Below are positions 37,256 through 44,952 of a stretch of DNA of 44,952 nt, piece after piece; positions within the stretch are counted from its first letter, which is position 1, and the number at the start of each line of letters is the position of its first letter. The stretch covers positions 20,758-65,709 of the forward strand of contig NZ_KV804982.1 of NCBI RefSeq assembly GCF_001811505.1, written 5' to 3'. Made by a program: the position numbers and the translations under genes. This DNA comes from Streptococcus sp. HMSC034E03. Lineage in GTDB: Bacteria > Bacillota > Bacilli > Lactobacillales > Streptococcaceae. The notes beneath the pieces were generated by a model. The model was given only the letters and a program-made list of their open reading frames with translations, made no database searches and was not told where the DNA came from.

Positions 37256-38491
37256 ATGAAATTTGTTGGACTTGTTGGATCAAACTACGATCAATCATAT
37301 AACCGCAAACTCTTGGAATTCATCCGTCGTAACTTCAAACTAAAATTTGAATTAGAAGTTCTTGAAATTGATGAAGTTCCAATGTTTAATCAAGATGAAA
37401 AATGGGATGAAAGCTTCCAATTACGTCTTCTTTACAACAAAATCACTCGTGCTGATGGTGTCATTATTGCTACTCCAGAGCACAACCACACTATTTCTGC
37501 TTCACTTAAGTCAGTCCTTGAATGGCTTTCATACGAAGTTCATCCATTTGAAAACAAACCAGTTATGATTGTGGGTGCTTCATACTACGATCAAGGAACT
37601 TCACGTGCTCAAGTTCACCTTCGTAAAATTCTTGATGCACCAGGAGTAAATGCCTACACATTACCAGGTAATGAATTCCTTCTTGGAAAAGCCAAAGAAG
37701 CTTTTGATGCAAACGGAAATATTATTAACGAAGGAACTGTTAAATTCCTTGAAACTTGCTTAGATAACTTTGTCAAATACGTGGGAGTCGTTTCTAAATT
37801 GAAAAAACCAAAACCAATTGAACCAGAAGACTTGGATTGTGGAAAACCAATCGCTACAACTATTACAGAAGTTGACCCTGATGATCCAGAATGGGTAGAA
37901 AAAGTTGCAGAAATCACAGGTGCTGTTTCAGGTGATACATACGTTAAACTTGACCATGGTATCCTTACAGTTAACCAAATTGATATGTTCTTGAAAGCTA
38001 TGCCATTTGAATTGACATATGCTGACGATAACAACCAATTCCTCTACTACAACAATGCTCACCAAGATCCTGATACGATGTTTGCTAAACGTGTACCATC
38101 TCAATCTGGTAGCCGTATGTCAACAGTTCATGGATCACTTCCACCAGCACGTATGAAAAACGTTGAGTGGGTTATTGGTACGCTTCGCAATGGCAACCAA
38201 GAATACGTACGTACAATTGTTCCAGGTTCACCTGCAGGTGTTATCAATACTCACAACTACCAAGCTATGTACTATCCTGATGGATCATATGCTGGTATCA
38301 ATGAAATTGTCTTTAACTTCCAACCATGGCTTGACTGGTACTTGAAAGAAACTGGTCAACGTTTGGTAGGAGGAAGCGGTCCGTTTGCTCCTGCTGGAGG
38401 CCACGGTGACGCAGATGCTACTTCTGGTGCTTCTGACTCAGCTGACGGAGGCCATGGAGATGCGGATGCTACTTCTGGGGCAAGTAACTAA
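37256..38491 (+). CDS. FMN reductase fused to PAS-like domain with two C-terminal flavinylation-type tags
   Basis: A 411-residue fusion. Residues 1-180 are an FMN_red domain (GLVGSNYDQSYNRKLLEF; ATPEHNHTISASL). Residues about 230-350 resemble the PAS_10/DUF438 domain (MPFELTYADDNNQFLYYN; VEWVIGTLRNGNQEYVR). The C-terminus is two copies of GGHGDADATSGAS (381-393 and 398-410). Each contains DATSGAS, matching the Dxx(S/T)GA(S/T) motif that ApbE modifies with FMN, predicting flavins on Ser393 and Ser410. The neighbouring apbE product is also cytoplasmic. The domain calls are from recognised patterns; the flavinylation is inference. Confidence 0.82.
   Translation: MKFVGLVGSNYDQSYNRKLLEFIRRNFKLKFELEVLEIDEVPMFNQDEKWDESFQLRLLYNKITRADGVIIATPEHNHTISASLKSVLEWLSYEVHPFENKPVMIVGASYYDQGTSRAQVHLRKILDAPGVNAYTLPGNEFLLGKAKEAFDANGNIINEGTVKFLETCLDNFVKYVGVVSKLKKPKPIEPEDLDCGKPIATTITEVDPDDPEWVEKVAEITGAVSGDTYVKLDHGILTVNQIDMFLKAMPFELTYADDNNQFLYYNNAHQDPDTMFAKRVPSQSGSRMSTVHGSLPPARMKNVEWVIGTLRNGNQEYVRTIVPGSPAGVINTHNYQAMYYPDGSYAGINEIVFNFQPWLDWYLKETGQRLVGGSGPFAPAGGHGDADATSGASDSADGGHGDADATSGASN
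38396..38488 (+). repeat. In-frame 51-bp repeat encoding the tandem tags
   Basis: 38396-38446 and 38447-38488 encode GGHGDADATSGAS twice, joined by DSAD. Third-position differences between the copies show the peptide, not the DNA, is conserved. Confidence 0.85.
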
Positions 38492-38642
38492 TACTCAATG
38501 AAAATCAAAGAGCAAACTAGGAAGAGAGCCGCAGGTTGCTCAAAGCACTGCTTTGAGGTTGTGGATAGAACTGACGAAGTCAGTAACATATATACGGCAA
38601 GGTGAAGCTGACGTGGTTTGAATTTGATTTTTGATGAGTATA
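38491..38642 (-). repeat. BOX element (A-B-C)
   Basis: A 152-bp Mitis-group BOX repeat. Plus-strand text starts ATACTCAATGAAAATCAAAG (boxC), then TTTGAGGTTGTGGATAG with the GACGAAGTCAGTAAC hairpin (boxB), then ATATACGGCAAGG and GACGTGGTTTGAA (boxA). It begins on the last base of the reductase stop codon, so the transcript would fold BOX RNA right after the coding region. Confidence 0.88.
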
Positions 38643-38650
38643 AAATTTTA

Positions 38651-38678
38651 AAAAAGGAACCTCTTTAGGTTCCTTTTT
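38651..38678. terminator. Terminator after BOX element
   Basis: AAAAAGGAACCT and AGGTTCCTTTTT pair around a 4-nt loop, with a T tract on the plus strand and an A tract before it; it ends the apbE operon. Confidence 0.85.
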
Positions 38679-38685
38679 TTAAAAC

Positions 38686-38718
38686 AAAAACTCGGTTAGA
38701 TTTTACTAACTGAGTTTT
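38686..38718. terminator. Terminator of the minus-strand gly operon
   Basis: AAAACTCGGTTAG pairs with CTAACTGAGTTTT (one G-T) around a 6-nt loop, 14 nt beyond the DUF896 gene stop, with T tracts on the minus strand. Confidence 0.7.
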
Positions 38719-38731
38719 CTATATCTCAAAA

Positions 38732-38989
38732 TTATGAATTTGGATCGTCAAGACTACGACCATGCAAGCCTTTTTCACGTTGTACCTGACGAAGTTTCTC
38801 AGGAGTCACATCATTTCCATCTTCATCTACGATTTTGATTCCTTCAATGTGATGACGAACAGAACGACGATAGCCTTCGATATATTCCTCACGAAGTTTA
38901 GCTTGTTCTACTTTTTCTTCTGCAGTCAAGCCTTCTGTTTTTTTCTTTTTAGCAAGCTCATTAATACGAGCGATTTTTTCTGGTGTCAT
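38732..38989 (-). CDS. DUF896 (YnzC-like) small protein
   Basis: An 85-residue helical, charged protein of the UPF0291 family: [20 protein letters not shown], then [18 protein letters not shown] and [18 protein letters not shown]. In Bacillus relatives are small SOS- or stress-linked proteins of unknown role. It lies 29 nt after glyS, the same order as in pneumococci, so it is probably the last gene of glyQ-glyS. Confidence 0.9.
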   Translation of the reverse strand: MTPEKIARINELAKKKKTEGLTAEEKVEQAKLREEYIEGYRRSVRHHIEGIKIVDEDGNDVTPEKLRQVQREKGLHGRSLDDPNS

Positions 38990-39018
38990 ATTTGGACCTC
39001 CAATCTACTTTTTAATTT

Positions 39019-41055
39019 CTATTTTGTATTAAGAAGATTAAAAGCAGCGACTGTTTTCGCTTTATTCACAAGTTCAGTTAGAATAGCTAGACGATTATTC
39101 TTAACATCAACATCCTCTGCCATAACCATAGTATTGTCAAAGAAAGCATCAATTACTGGACTAAGAGCAAATAGTTGCGTTAATTTATCGTTAGCTGAGC
39201 CCTTCAATTCTAGATTTTCTACTGCTTGAGCTAGTTCTTTTTCTTGTTCATTTTCAAAGAGGCTAGTATCAACTTTGACTAAACCTTCTGCTTTTTCCGC
39301 TAGGTTGAAGGCACGAGATAATGATTCAACTGATGATTTGTAGTTTTCAGTTTTTGCAACTTCAGTTAAGGCTTCTGCTGCTTCAATCATATCTGCAACA
39401 ACAAAGTTTGAACTTGCAAGAACAGCCTCTTTAATATCTTTTGCAGTAGAACCCATCATCTTATCAACACGAGCTTTGATGAAGTTAAGCACTTCTTCTT
39501 GATTATCGTAAGTTAGGCTATCAAATGATAAAGCATAAAGGCTAGCAATCAATTCGTCCATTGGAATATTCCAGCCGAAGTCTTCTAAGATACGGACAAT
39601 CCCTTGTGTTGCACGACGAAGAGCATAAGGGTCATTTGAACCAGATGGAATCAAGCCAACAGAGAAGAAGGACAAGAGAGTATCCAATTTATCAGCTAGT
39701 GCAAGGATAGCTCCGACTTTAGACTCAGGAAGAGCACCATCTGCAGAATCTGGAAGGTAGTGTTCACGAATAGCTTGTGCTACTGCTGCATTCTCACCAG
39801 CGAGAAGAGCATATTTCTCACCCATGATCCCTTGAAGCTCATCAAATTCACCAACTATACCAGTCAAGAGGTCAAACTTATAAATGGCTGCAGCACGAGC
39901 AAGATCAACAGTTTCATCAACTGATAAACCTGCTTTTTCTGCCAAAAGGATAGCAATTTGCCCTGTACGAATCATGTGCTCACGAAGTGAACCAATCTTT
40001 TCATGGAAGGTTACGTGTGATAATTTAGCTACAAGATCTTCAATCTTGAGTTTTTGGTCTTCACGCCAGAAGAATTCACCATCTTCAAGACGTGCCACCA
40101 AGACTTTCTCATTTCCTCGGATAACATTATCCAAATACTCTGCATTTCCGTTACGAACAGAAATAAAGTTTGGTTTTAGATTTCCATCAAGGTCACGAAC
40201 TACAAAGTAGCGTTGATGAGTCTCCATTGAAGTGACCAAAACTTCTTCTGGAACCTCTAGGTACTTAGGGTCAAAATTCCCCATGAAGGCAGTTGGGTAT
40301 TCAACCAAATTCAGAACTTCATTCAAGAGTCCTTCATCAATTTGTACCTGAACACCTTCTTCAGCTTCAATAGCCTTAATTTGCTCACGAATCATATTTT
40401 CGCGCTCAGTGCTATCAGCAATAACATAAACTTTGCGCAGGTCTTCTTCATAGCTGTCAGCATGCTGAATTTCTACTTCGTGACCAAGGAAACGATGTCC
40501 ACGGCTAACTCTTCCTGAGTGAATATCTAAGAAATCCATATCGAGTGCCATATCATTCAAAAGAACTGTCAACGTATGGACTGGACGGATATATTCAAAG
40601 GTATTGTTTGCCCAGTGCATACTTACTGGGAAGCTTAAGCTAGCTAAAACTTCTGGAATTCCAGCAAAAACTTCCTCAGCTGGTTTTCCAGCTTCATGCT
40701 TAGTCACGTAGACATATTCTTCACCTTTGATTTCACGAAATTCGATATCATCTACAGTCAAGCCTTTGCCACGGACAAAGCCTTGCGCTGCTTTAGAGAA
40801 ATTTCCTTCTACATCCAAAGCAATTTTTTTAGAAGGTCCTTTAAAATCTTCAGTCAAATCCGTTTGTTGGTCTGCTAAACCAAGTACGCGAACAGCCAAA
40901 CGACGTGGAGTTGAGAAGGTTTGAATCCCTTCATATGAAAGGCGGTTGTCATCCAAGAAGGCTGCCATTTTTTCGCCTAGTTGTTTTTCACTTGGTGTGA
41001 CAACGTAGGCTGGTAACTCTTCGAGTCCTAGTTCTACTAATAAGTTTTTTGTCAT
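39019..41055 (-). CDS. glyS: Glycyl-tRNA synthetase beta subunit
   Basis: A 678-residue tRNA-binding subunit of the alpha2beta2 glycyl-tRNA synthetase. The start [19 protein letters not shown] is conserved and has AAAGGAAA upstream; the longer open frame adds 19 residues of unlikely sequence. HD-like [19 protein letters not shown] and the C-terminal anticodon-binding helices ([20 protein letters not shown]) are intact. It follows glyQ by a structured 282-nt spacer and shares its T-box. Confidence 0.97.
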   Translation of the reverse strand: MTKNLLVELGLEELPAYVVTPSEKQLGEKMAAFLDDNRLSYEGIQTFSTPRRLAVRVLGLADQQTDLTEDFKGPSKKIALDVEGNFSKAAQGFVRGKGLTVDDIEFREIKGEEYVYVTKHEAGKPAEEVFAGIPEVLASLSFPVSMHWANNTFEYIRPVHTLTVLLNDMALDMDFLDIHSGRVSRGHRFLGHEVEIQHADSYEEDLRKVYVIADSTERENMIREQIKAIEAEEGVQVQIDEGLLNEVLNLVEYPTAFMGNFDPKYLEVPEEVLVTSMETHQRYFVVRDLDGNLKPNFISVRNGNAEYLDNVIRGNEKVLVARLEDGEFFWREDQKLKIEDLVAKLSHVTFHEKIGSLREHMIRTGQIAILLAEKAGLSVDETVDLARAAAIYKFDLLTGIVGEFDELQGIMGEKYALLAGENAAVAQAIREHYLPDSADGALPESKVGAILALADKLDTLLSFFSVGLIPSGSNDPYALRRATQGIVRILEDFGWNIPMDELIASLYALSFDSLTYDNQEEVLNFIKARVDKMMGSTAKDIKEAVLASSNFVVADMIEAAEALTEVAKTENYKSSVESLSRAFNLAEKAEGLVKVDTSLFENEQEKELAQAVENLELKGSANDKLTQLFALSPVIDAFFDNTMVMAEDVDVKNNRLAILTELVNKAKTVAAFNLLNTK

Positions 41056-41086
41056 GTTTTTTCCTTTAAAAAATTTCTTCTTTTTG

Positions 41087-41314
41087 ATAGGCACCTTAGG
41101 TACTGGGGACATTGCTAACTAACTTTGTGAGTCTATGGGGAAATCTTCTGTCTTCTTGACAAAGATTTCCAACAGTCTCATCAAAGTGGATTTAGGCAAC
41201 TGATTTTTGAACCCAAAGTTTCAAAAATCCCCAGATAGCAGTACGGCGGTGCCTATTCCTTTAGCAAGTCTTTGACTTGCCTTTGGGTGCCATACGGGCT
41301 CACTTTGTTCGCCC
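41087..41314 (-). ncRNA. Hairpin-rich glyQ-glyS spacer, candidate structured RNA
   Basis: The 282 nt between glyQ and glyS contain at least five inverted repeats: 41139-41170 (9 bp plus 4 bp with one bulge), 41202-41229 (10 bp perfect), 41264-41280 (7 bp, loop TTT), 41296-41314 (4 bp), and an outer pair ATAGGCACC/GGTGCCTAT (41087-41095 with 41248-41256) that encloses the first two. The spacing suggests a folded RNA or a small repeat insertion rather than chance. It could be a processed spacer, a translational regulator of glyS, or an unrecognised mobile repeat. Confidence 0.45.
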
Positions 41315-41337
41315 TTTTTCTATTCTTGTAACTGTTT

Positions 41338-42255
41338 TTATTCTTCCTCTTCTGCTAGGAGTTTTGCGCGTGTAGCTTCGTCAAGAAGTGGGTATCCAAG
41401 TTTTTTGCGTTCTGCTACGAATGTTTTAGCTACGACACGGGCTAAGTTACGGATACGGGCGATATAACCAGCACGCTCTGTAACGGATACTGCTCCACGA
41501 GCATCAAGCAAGTTGAAGGTATGTGAACATTTCAAAACGTAGTCGTAGGCTGGATGCACAAGACCTAGTTCTAATGCACGTCCAGCTTCTTTTTCAAATT
41601 TTTCGAAGTTTTCAAGAAGCATGTCTTGATCTGAAACTTCAAAGCTGTATTTTGAATGCTCGTATTCAGGTTGAAGGAAAATTTCTCCGTATTTAACACC
41701 AGGAGCCCACTCGATATCATAAACAGAGTCTACTTCTTGGATATAAGAAGCTAAACGTTCCAAACCATAAGTAACCTCGGCTGTAACAGGACCAGTTGCC
41801 AAGCCACCGACTTGTTGGAAGTAAGTGAATTGAGTGATTTCCATACCGTCAAGCCAAACTTCCCAACCGAGACCAGCTGAACCAGTTGATGGGTTTTCCC
41901 AGTTATCTTCAACGAAACGAATATCGTGTTCCAAAGGATTGATTCCCAATTTCTCCAAAGACTCAAGGTAAAGCTCCTGGATATTTGCTGGAGAAGGTTT
42001 CATAACCACTTGAAATTGGTGGTGTTGGTAGAGACGGTTTGGATTTTCCCCGTAACGACCGTCCGCTGGACGACGAGAAGGCTCAACATAAGCTGCGTTC
42101 CATGGTTCAGGACCAATGGCACGAAGGAAAGTGTAAGGACTCATGGTTCCCGCACCTTTTTCATTATCATAAGCCTGCATAAGCATACAACCCTGATCAT
42201 TCCAGTATTGTTGCAAAGTCAAAATAATCTCTTGGAAGGTTAGTTTTTTAGACAT
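41338..42255 (-). CDS. glyQ: Glycyl-tRNA synthetase alpha subunit
   Basis: A 305-residue catalytic subunit of the tetrameric glycyl-tRNA synthetase. Class II motifs lie in [27 protein letters not shown] sequence ([19 protein letters not shown]) and the [20 protein letters not shown] region. The protein ends LLAEEEE. It follows the glycine T-box leader and precedes glyS. Confidence 0.97.
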   Translation of the reverse strand: MSKKLTFQEIILTLQQYWNDQGCMLMQAYDNEKGAGTMSPYTFLRAIGPEPWNAAYVEPSRRPADGRYGENPNRLYQHHQFQVVMKPSPANIQELYLESLEKLGINPLEHDIRFVEDNWENPSTGSAGLGWEVWLDGMEITQFTYFQQVGGLATGPVTAEVTYGLERLASYIQEVDSVYDIEWAPGVKYGEIFLQPEYEHSKYSFEVSDQDMLLENFEKFEKEAGRALELGLVHPAYDYVLKCSHTFNLLDARGAVSVTERAGYIARIRNLARVVAKTFVAERKKLGYPLLDEATRAKLLAEEEE

Positions 42256-42295
42256 TATTAACTCCTTTTTTATCTAATTTCTTGCGACCTAGAAT

Positions 42296-42480
42296 ACAAA
42301 AAGAACCGTGTCTTTGCTCCTAAGTCAAGTGACCTAGGGGCGTCAGAAACGCGGTTCCACCCTGATTTATTACTTCATTGTTTTGAAAATACTACAGAAA
42401 GCGCCACACTTATCTCTCAATCACCTGACTCTCACTATCTCAGGCTCGCTTAGGATTTACTGATAAGATATTCTTTCTTG
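42296..42480 (-). promoter_or_regulatory. Glycine T-box leader of glyQS
   Basis: The minus strand shows AGGGTGGAACCGCG (42364-42351), a long terminator helix closed by GAACCG/CGGTTC and followed by TTTTT (about 42355-42298), and a GGC triplet in AGTGTGGCGC that fits a glycine specifier. Uncharged tRNA-Gly would promote read-through into glyQS. Confidence 0.9.
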
Positions 42481-42485
42481 TCTCT

Positions 42486-42494
42486 ATTATAACA
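42486..42494 (-). promoter_or_regulatory. Extended -10 promoter of glyQS
   Basis: TGTTATAAT on the minus strand, just before the T-box stem I. The -35 region is T-rich and poor. Confidence 0.6.
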
Positions 42495-42643
42495 AAAAGG
42501 AATAAAAAAGTAAAATTATTTTATCATCACTCTTGTATTTTTCTCGGTATTAAATCTTAGCGATCTTTGCAATTCTTTAGAATATTATAAATATCATTCA
42601 CCGATAGTATTCCTAAAACTAAATGATACTAAACAAACAGTTA

Positions 42644-43070
42644 CTACAAGAAGGTATGATAAAAAAACACGGCGATAGCTTCTAGACGAAATGGTCTTCT
42701 ACTTTCTGGAAGCATTTCTAAATGCTTCTTCGTTATTATGGAAAAACTTCTCTTTCTTGCGACTGAAAAATTACTTATAGAATAGACAACAATCGGATAT
42801 CCATCTTTTGCGATAGTTTTTTCAATAAGAAAATTGCTTCATACCTTGTACCTAGATGATCCCACCTCTTCTTGAACGATTTCAATTCTAGCTATCCAGT
42901 TCTCGTCATATGTCGATTTTGACTGAAGGACCAGTCCTTCAGAATTTCCTTTTAATCATAGCTATATTTTCCAAATTTCTAGCCTCAAAATTATCTTACC
43001 ATTCATCCTGTGTCTATTCACATATTAAAGAAATCTCAAACTCTTTTGGAACAAAGCTGATTTCACTGTC
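42644..43070 (-). pseudogene. Decayed small gene (immunity-type neighbourhood)
   Basis: The minus strand keeps protein-like sequence over about 140 codons broken by at least three stops and one or more frame changes: VPKEFEISLICE, then DNFEARNLENIAMIKRKF, then (shifted) STYDENWIARIEIVQEEVG, stop, NFLIEKTIAKDGYPIVVYSI and HLEMLPESRRPFRLEAIAVF before a final TAG. I cannot name the family. Its place in a run of small immunity-type genes suggests the same class. The rest of 42495-43168 shows only two short perfect palindromes (42709-42728, 42923-42942) and no other gene. Confidence 0.5.
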
Positions 43071-43168
43071 TCATCGTCAATCTTCAAGTCAGATTCTCAC
43101 TAAGTCCTAACTAAATCATTTCAAAAAATGAGAGAATTTCCTAGTTCAACCATTAATCATTATCAAAA

Positions 43169-43591
43169 CTAAACCTTCCAAAAGAAGTTCTGTTCACTTA
43201 CTAAAACCTTAGAGACTTGAATATCTTGGCATACAATATCAATTAACATACTTGATAAAGTAATTGTTGCCTGTATCATATTATTTTTCTCTTCGATAAG
43301 TCTAATATCATGCACAGTGTGAGACATGAGATTTTCAAAAGGAATATCCTTCATATTGAAATTTCTTGTACCAGTCTCAGTTTTCCAACATGTCCAACCA
43401 GCGTCCGTCTCATAGTTTACCTTAAAGCAACGGTAGAAAACAATCTCCCAGCAATACTGATCCGATTGTCCATTTTCAACTTCAATATAGAGTCTACATT
43501 CATCTCCAAAAAATGAAGCTCTAAAGTCTAATGCATAGGCGTCCCAGTAGTTCGTACCCTCAATCTCTTCCTCTAGCTTTAAAATGTCCAC
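43169..43591 (-). CDS. Small acidic hypothetical, GTG start
   Basis: A 140-residue soluble, acidic protein rich in Trp/Tyr/Cys (ENGQSDQYCWEIVFYRCFKV, AGWTCWKTETGTRNFN). The start is GTG 43591 with GGGGAGAG 5-12 nt upstream. I do not recognise the family; size, acidity and setting next to an Imm70-type gene suggest a polymorphic-toxin immunity protein. Confidence 0.7.
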   Translation of the reverse strand: MDILKLEEEIEGTNYWDAYALDFRASFFGDECRLYIEVENGQSDQYCWEIVFYRCFKVNYETDAGWTCWKTETGTRNFNMKDIPFENLMSHTVHDIRLIEEKNNMIQATITLSSMLIDIVCQDIQVSKVLVSEQNFFWKV

Positions 43592-43665
43592 TAGTCTCTC
43601 CCCTTCAATTTTTTAATTAAAATCTAAAAAATGTATACATCTATAGAATAAACGAGAAACGCTTG

Positions 43666-44112
43666 CTAAATCATTACATTTCTAGTTTGTTCATCATGTA
43701 ATATTACTGCCCTTTTATAGTCTTTTGAAAAAATTCTAGGCAAATGATTTCTAAAATGCTTTAGATTTTCCAATTGAGTTTTGACATAAAATTGACATCG
43801 ATGGAGCCCCTCGTCATTATCTGCTACTTCCATATCCACTTCAATATTTAACTCTTCTTTTTCATTAATAGGTGCAAAAGTAAAAACAAAATAACCACTT
43901 CCACCAACCCTATCATCTCCAAAAATGATCTTTCTTGCTAGATTAGGATTTTCTATATAGTCATCCATGGTCAGTAATACCTTCGTCATCTCATCCTCAA
44001 AGAGATAGCATACTTGATAAATTGTTAGAAACTTTGTTTCACAAGTAAGCCTAACTTCGCAAAAATTTTCCGATTCATCGAACCACTCACTTCGTAGTAC
44101 TATATTATCCAG
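43666..44112 (-). CDS. Small hypothetical protein, probable CTG start
   Basis: The first ATG (43989) gives 107 residues and has no ribosome-binding site. The same frame is open for 41 codons upstream with protein-like sequence (NIVLRSEWFDESENFCEVRL, CETKFLTIYQVCYLFEDEM) back to CTG at 44112-44110, and AGAGGAGGG lies 6 nt before that CTG. The likely product is 148 residues, close in size and acidity to its neighbour. Either CTG is used or an ATG/TTG has mutated. Family not recognised; an immunity role is inferred from setting. Confidence 0.6.
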   Translation of the reverse strand: MDNIVLRSEWFDESENFCEVRLTCETKFLTIYQVCYLFEDEMTKVLLTMDDYIENPNLARKIIFGDDRVGGSGYFVFTFAPINEKEELNIEVDMEVADNDEGLHRCQFYVKTQLENLKHFRNHLPRIFSKDYKRAVILHDEQTRNVMI

Positions 44113-44405
44113 TTTCTTCCCTCCTCTACATAATTACATATAATAAATCGCTCTATATTATAAAATTTAACAATAAAAATATGACCATAGATAGGTGATT
44201 TAGCGTTTAGCATTTCAACAAATAGTTTCCATGATAGTTTAATAAGTCAGATTTTATTTACGGCTGTATTCAAAATGATGACATTTCAAAAATCTCCAAA
44301 ATCAGTTTATTTTTTTACACCTTAGAGTTATATGAAATAATAAAAATCGGTGTTTCAATAATTTTAATGGTTAAGTGGACTTTAAAAATTGTAGAAAATC
44401 CATCT
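44113..44405. other. AT-rich gap without a recognisable gene
   Basis: Holds the AGAGGAGGG ribosome-binding site of the gene to the left and a TATAAT on the minus strand (44162-44157) about 45 nt before its CTG. The remainder is stop-rich in all frames I read and shows no convincing terminator or gene. Confidence 0.4.
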
Positions 44406-44822
44406 TCAAATACTTTTTACAACTACATTTTGACCTTCCTCGAGTGCGAATCTAAAACAAGTTAACATAACTTCAAATAAATCACTGCCTGAACTAGTTA
44501 TGAAATATTGTGATAAATTTGTGATATGGGAAGCAATATGATTACCCCAAGGAGGAGTGACTGACAAATCTTCAAAATCCCATATGATGTCGTGAGGTGG
44601 AAATTTTTTCAACTCTTCTTGGATAGATAACAACTCTGCAATTCCACTCTCAATATCTTCCAAAGGAATATCGCCCCAATAAAGTTTATTCATGATAACG
44701 GGGTACTTACTTCCCCAGTCTTTATTCTCCAACTGAACATATATAGTCGAAAAGAATGAATTAAAAAAGCTCCCTTCTCCTACTGTCCACCAATTATAAC
44801 CTACCATTAAGCCTACAGACAT
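44406..44822 (-). CDS. Imm70-family immunity protein
   Basis: A 138-residue protein: MSVGLMVGYNWWTVGEGSFF, WGSKYPVIMNKLYWGDI, then IIWDFEDLSVTPPWGNHIAS and ITNLSQYFITSSGSDLFEVM, the pattern of the Imm70 family of polymorphic-toxin immunity proteins. The ATG at 44822 has GGAGGTG 6 nt upstream. No toxin gene is visible in the 130 bases left in the window, so it may be an orphan or its toxin may lie beyond the edge. Confidence 0.75.
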   Translation of the reverse strand: MSVGLMVGYNWWTVGEGSFFNSFFSTIYVQLENKDWGSKYPVIMNKLYWGDIPLEDIESGIAELLSIQEELKKFPPHDIIWDFEDLSVTPPWGNHIASHITNLSQYFITSSGSDLFEVMLTCFRFALEEGQNVVVKSI

Positions 44823-44952
44823 AAAATCCACCTCCAAATTATTCTTAAATATTACTTCTACATCAACAGATGTCCTATTATTGTTAATAAAATCATCTGT
44901 CTACTGAAGATTAGCAAATGCTATCCCCTTTTTTCTATCTATTATGCACTAT

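Noticed and set aside
41056..41112. Longer glyS start adding 19 residues
   Set aside because: The conserved start is [10 protein letters not shown] with its own ribosome-binding site; the extension runs through the hairpin region.
42910..43110. Plus-strand open frame of 66 codons
   Set aside because: No ribosome-binding site and unusual composition; it is antisense to the decayed minus-strand gene described here.
1..44952. CRISPR array, tRNA or rRNA genes, transposase genes
   Set aside because: No regularly spaced repeats, no tRNA or rRNA gene, and no transposase or integrase motif was seen on either strand.
44838..44952. In-frame sequence upstream of the Imm70 gene (TDDFINNNRTSVDVEV...) as a toxin C-terminus
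   Set aside because: It runs directly into the Imm70 frame without a stop and begins just after a TAG; too short to identify.

Overview
The window comes from a Mitis-group Streptococcus (S. mitis/S. oralis-like, close to S. pneumoniae). This rests on near-identity of many products to remembered pneumococcal proteins (PavA, PmrA, CoiA, PrsA/PpmA, Nox, FtsW, PPC), a BOX repeat, a combox-like site before coiA and low-GC codon use. Gene blocks that, as I recall, lie apart in S. pneumoniae (ppc/ftsW; coiA to pavA; nox to glyQ) are joined here, so the chromosome arrangement is mitis/oralis-like rather than pneumococcal. All species comparisons are from memory; nothing was searched.

Layout. 1-1100: tandem small membrane-anchored proteins resembling TipC-type immunity proteins. 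1105-4157: an ABC importer, probably tryptophan TrpXYZ, behind a T-box leader and a short Trp-containing leader ORF. 4224-8286: ppc and ftsW. 8447-11579: an LPXTG surface-exclusion-like protein divergent from an Xre-type regulator. 11626-17377: prsA, an O-methyltransferase, pepF, coiA and a Card1-like (DUF1887) nuclease. 17567-24350: a compact housekeeping run on the minus strand (mutM, coaE, pmrA, rpmG, secG, rnr, smpB, tehB). 24415-29120: a four-gene AT-rich cassette (DUF262 protein, OLD-like ATPase, unknown protein, C5-cytosine methyltransferase) inserted exactly at the 3' end of era and bounded by a direct repeat of the era end. 29416-31205: era, dgkA, ybeY. 31310-33885: pavA and a YitT-family protein. 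33980-38491: nox divergent from apbE and two flavin reductases. 38732-42480: DUF896 protein, glyS, glyQ and a glycine T-box. 42644-44822: a run of small immunity-type genes, one decayed.

The strongest candidates for something undescribed are: (1) the DUF262/ATPase/unknown/C5-methyltransferase cassette and its att-like flanking repeat; (2) two tandem C-terminal copies of an ApbE flavinylation-type motif on a cytoplasmic flavin reductase/PAS protein encoded two genes downstream of a cytoplasmic apbE; (3) a Card1-like CARF nuclease next to coiA with no CRISPR locus in view; (4) a hairpin-rich spacer between glyQ and glyS.

How the genes work together. Two amino-acid-responsive T-boxes control amino-acid uptake (trp) and tRNA charging (gly). 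nox and apbE diverge from promoters whose -35 regions overlap cre-like sites, suggesting carbon-linked control of flavin redox genes. Both window ends carry immunity-type genes without an adjacent complete toxin gene, typical of contact-dependent competition loci.
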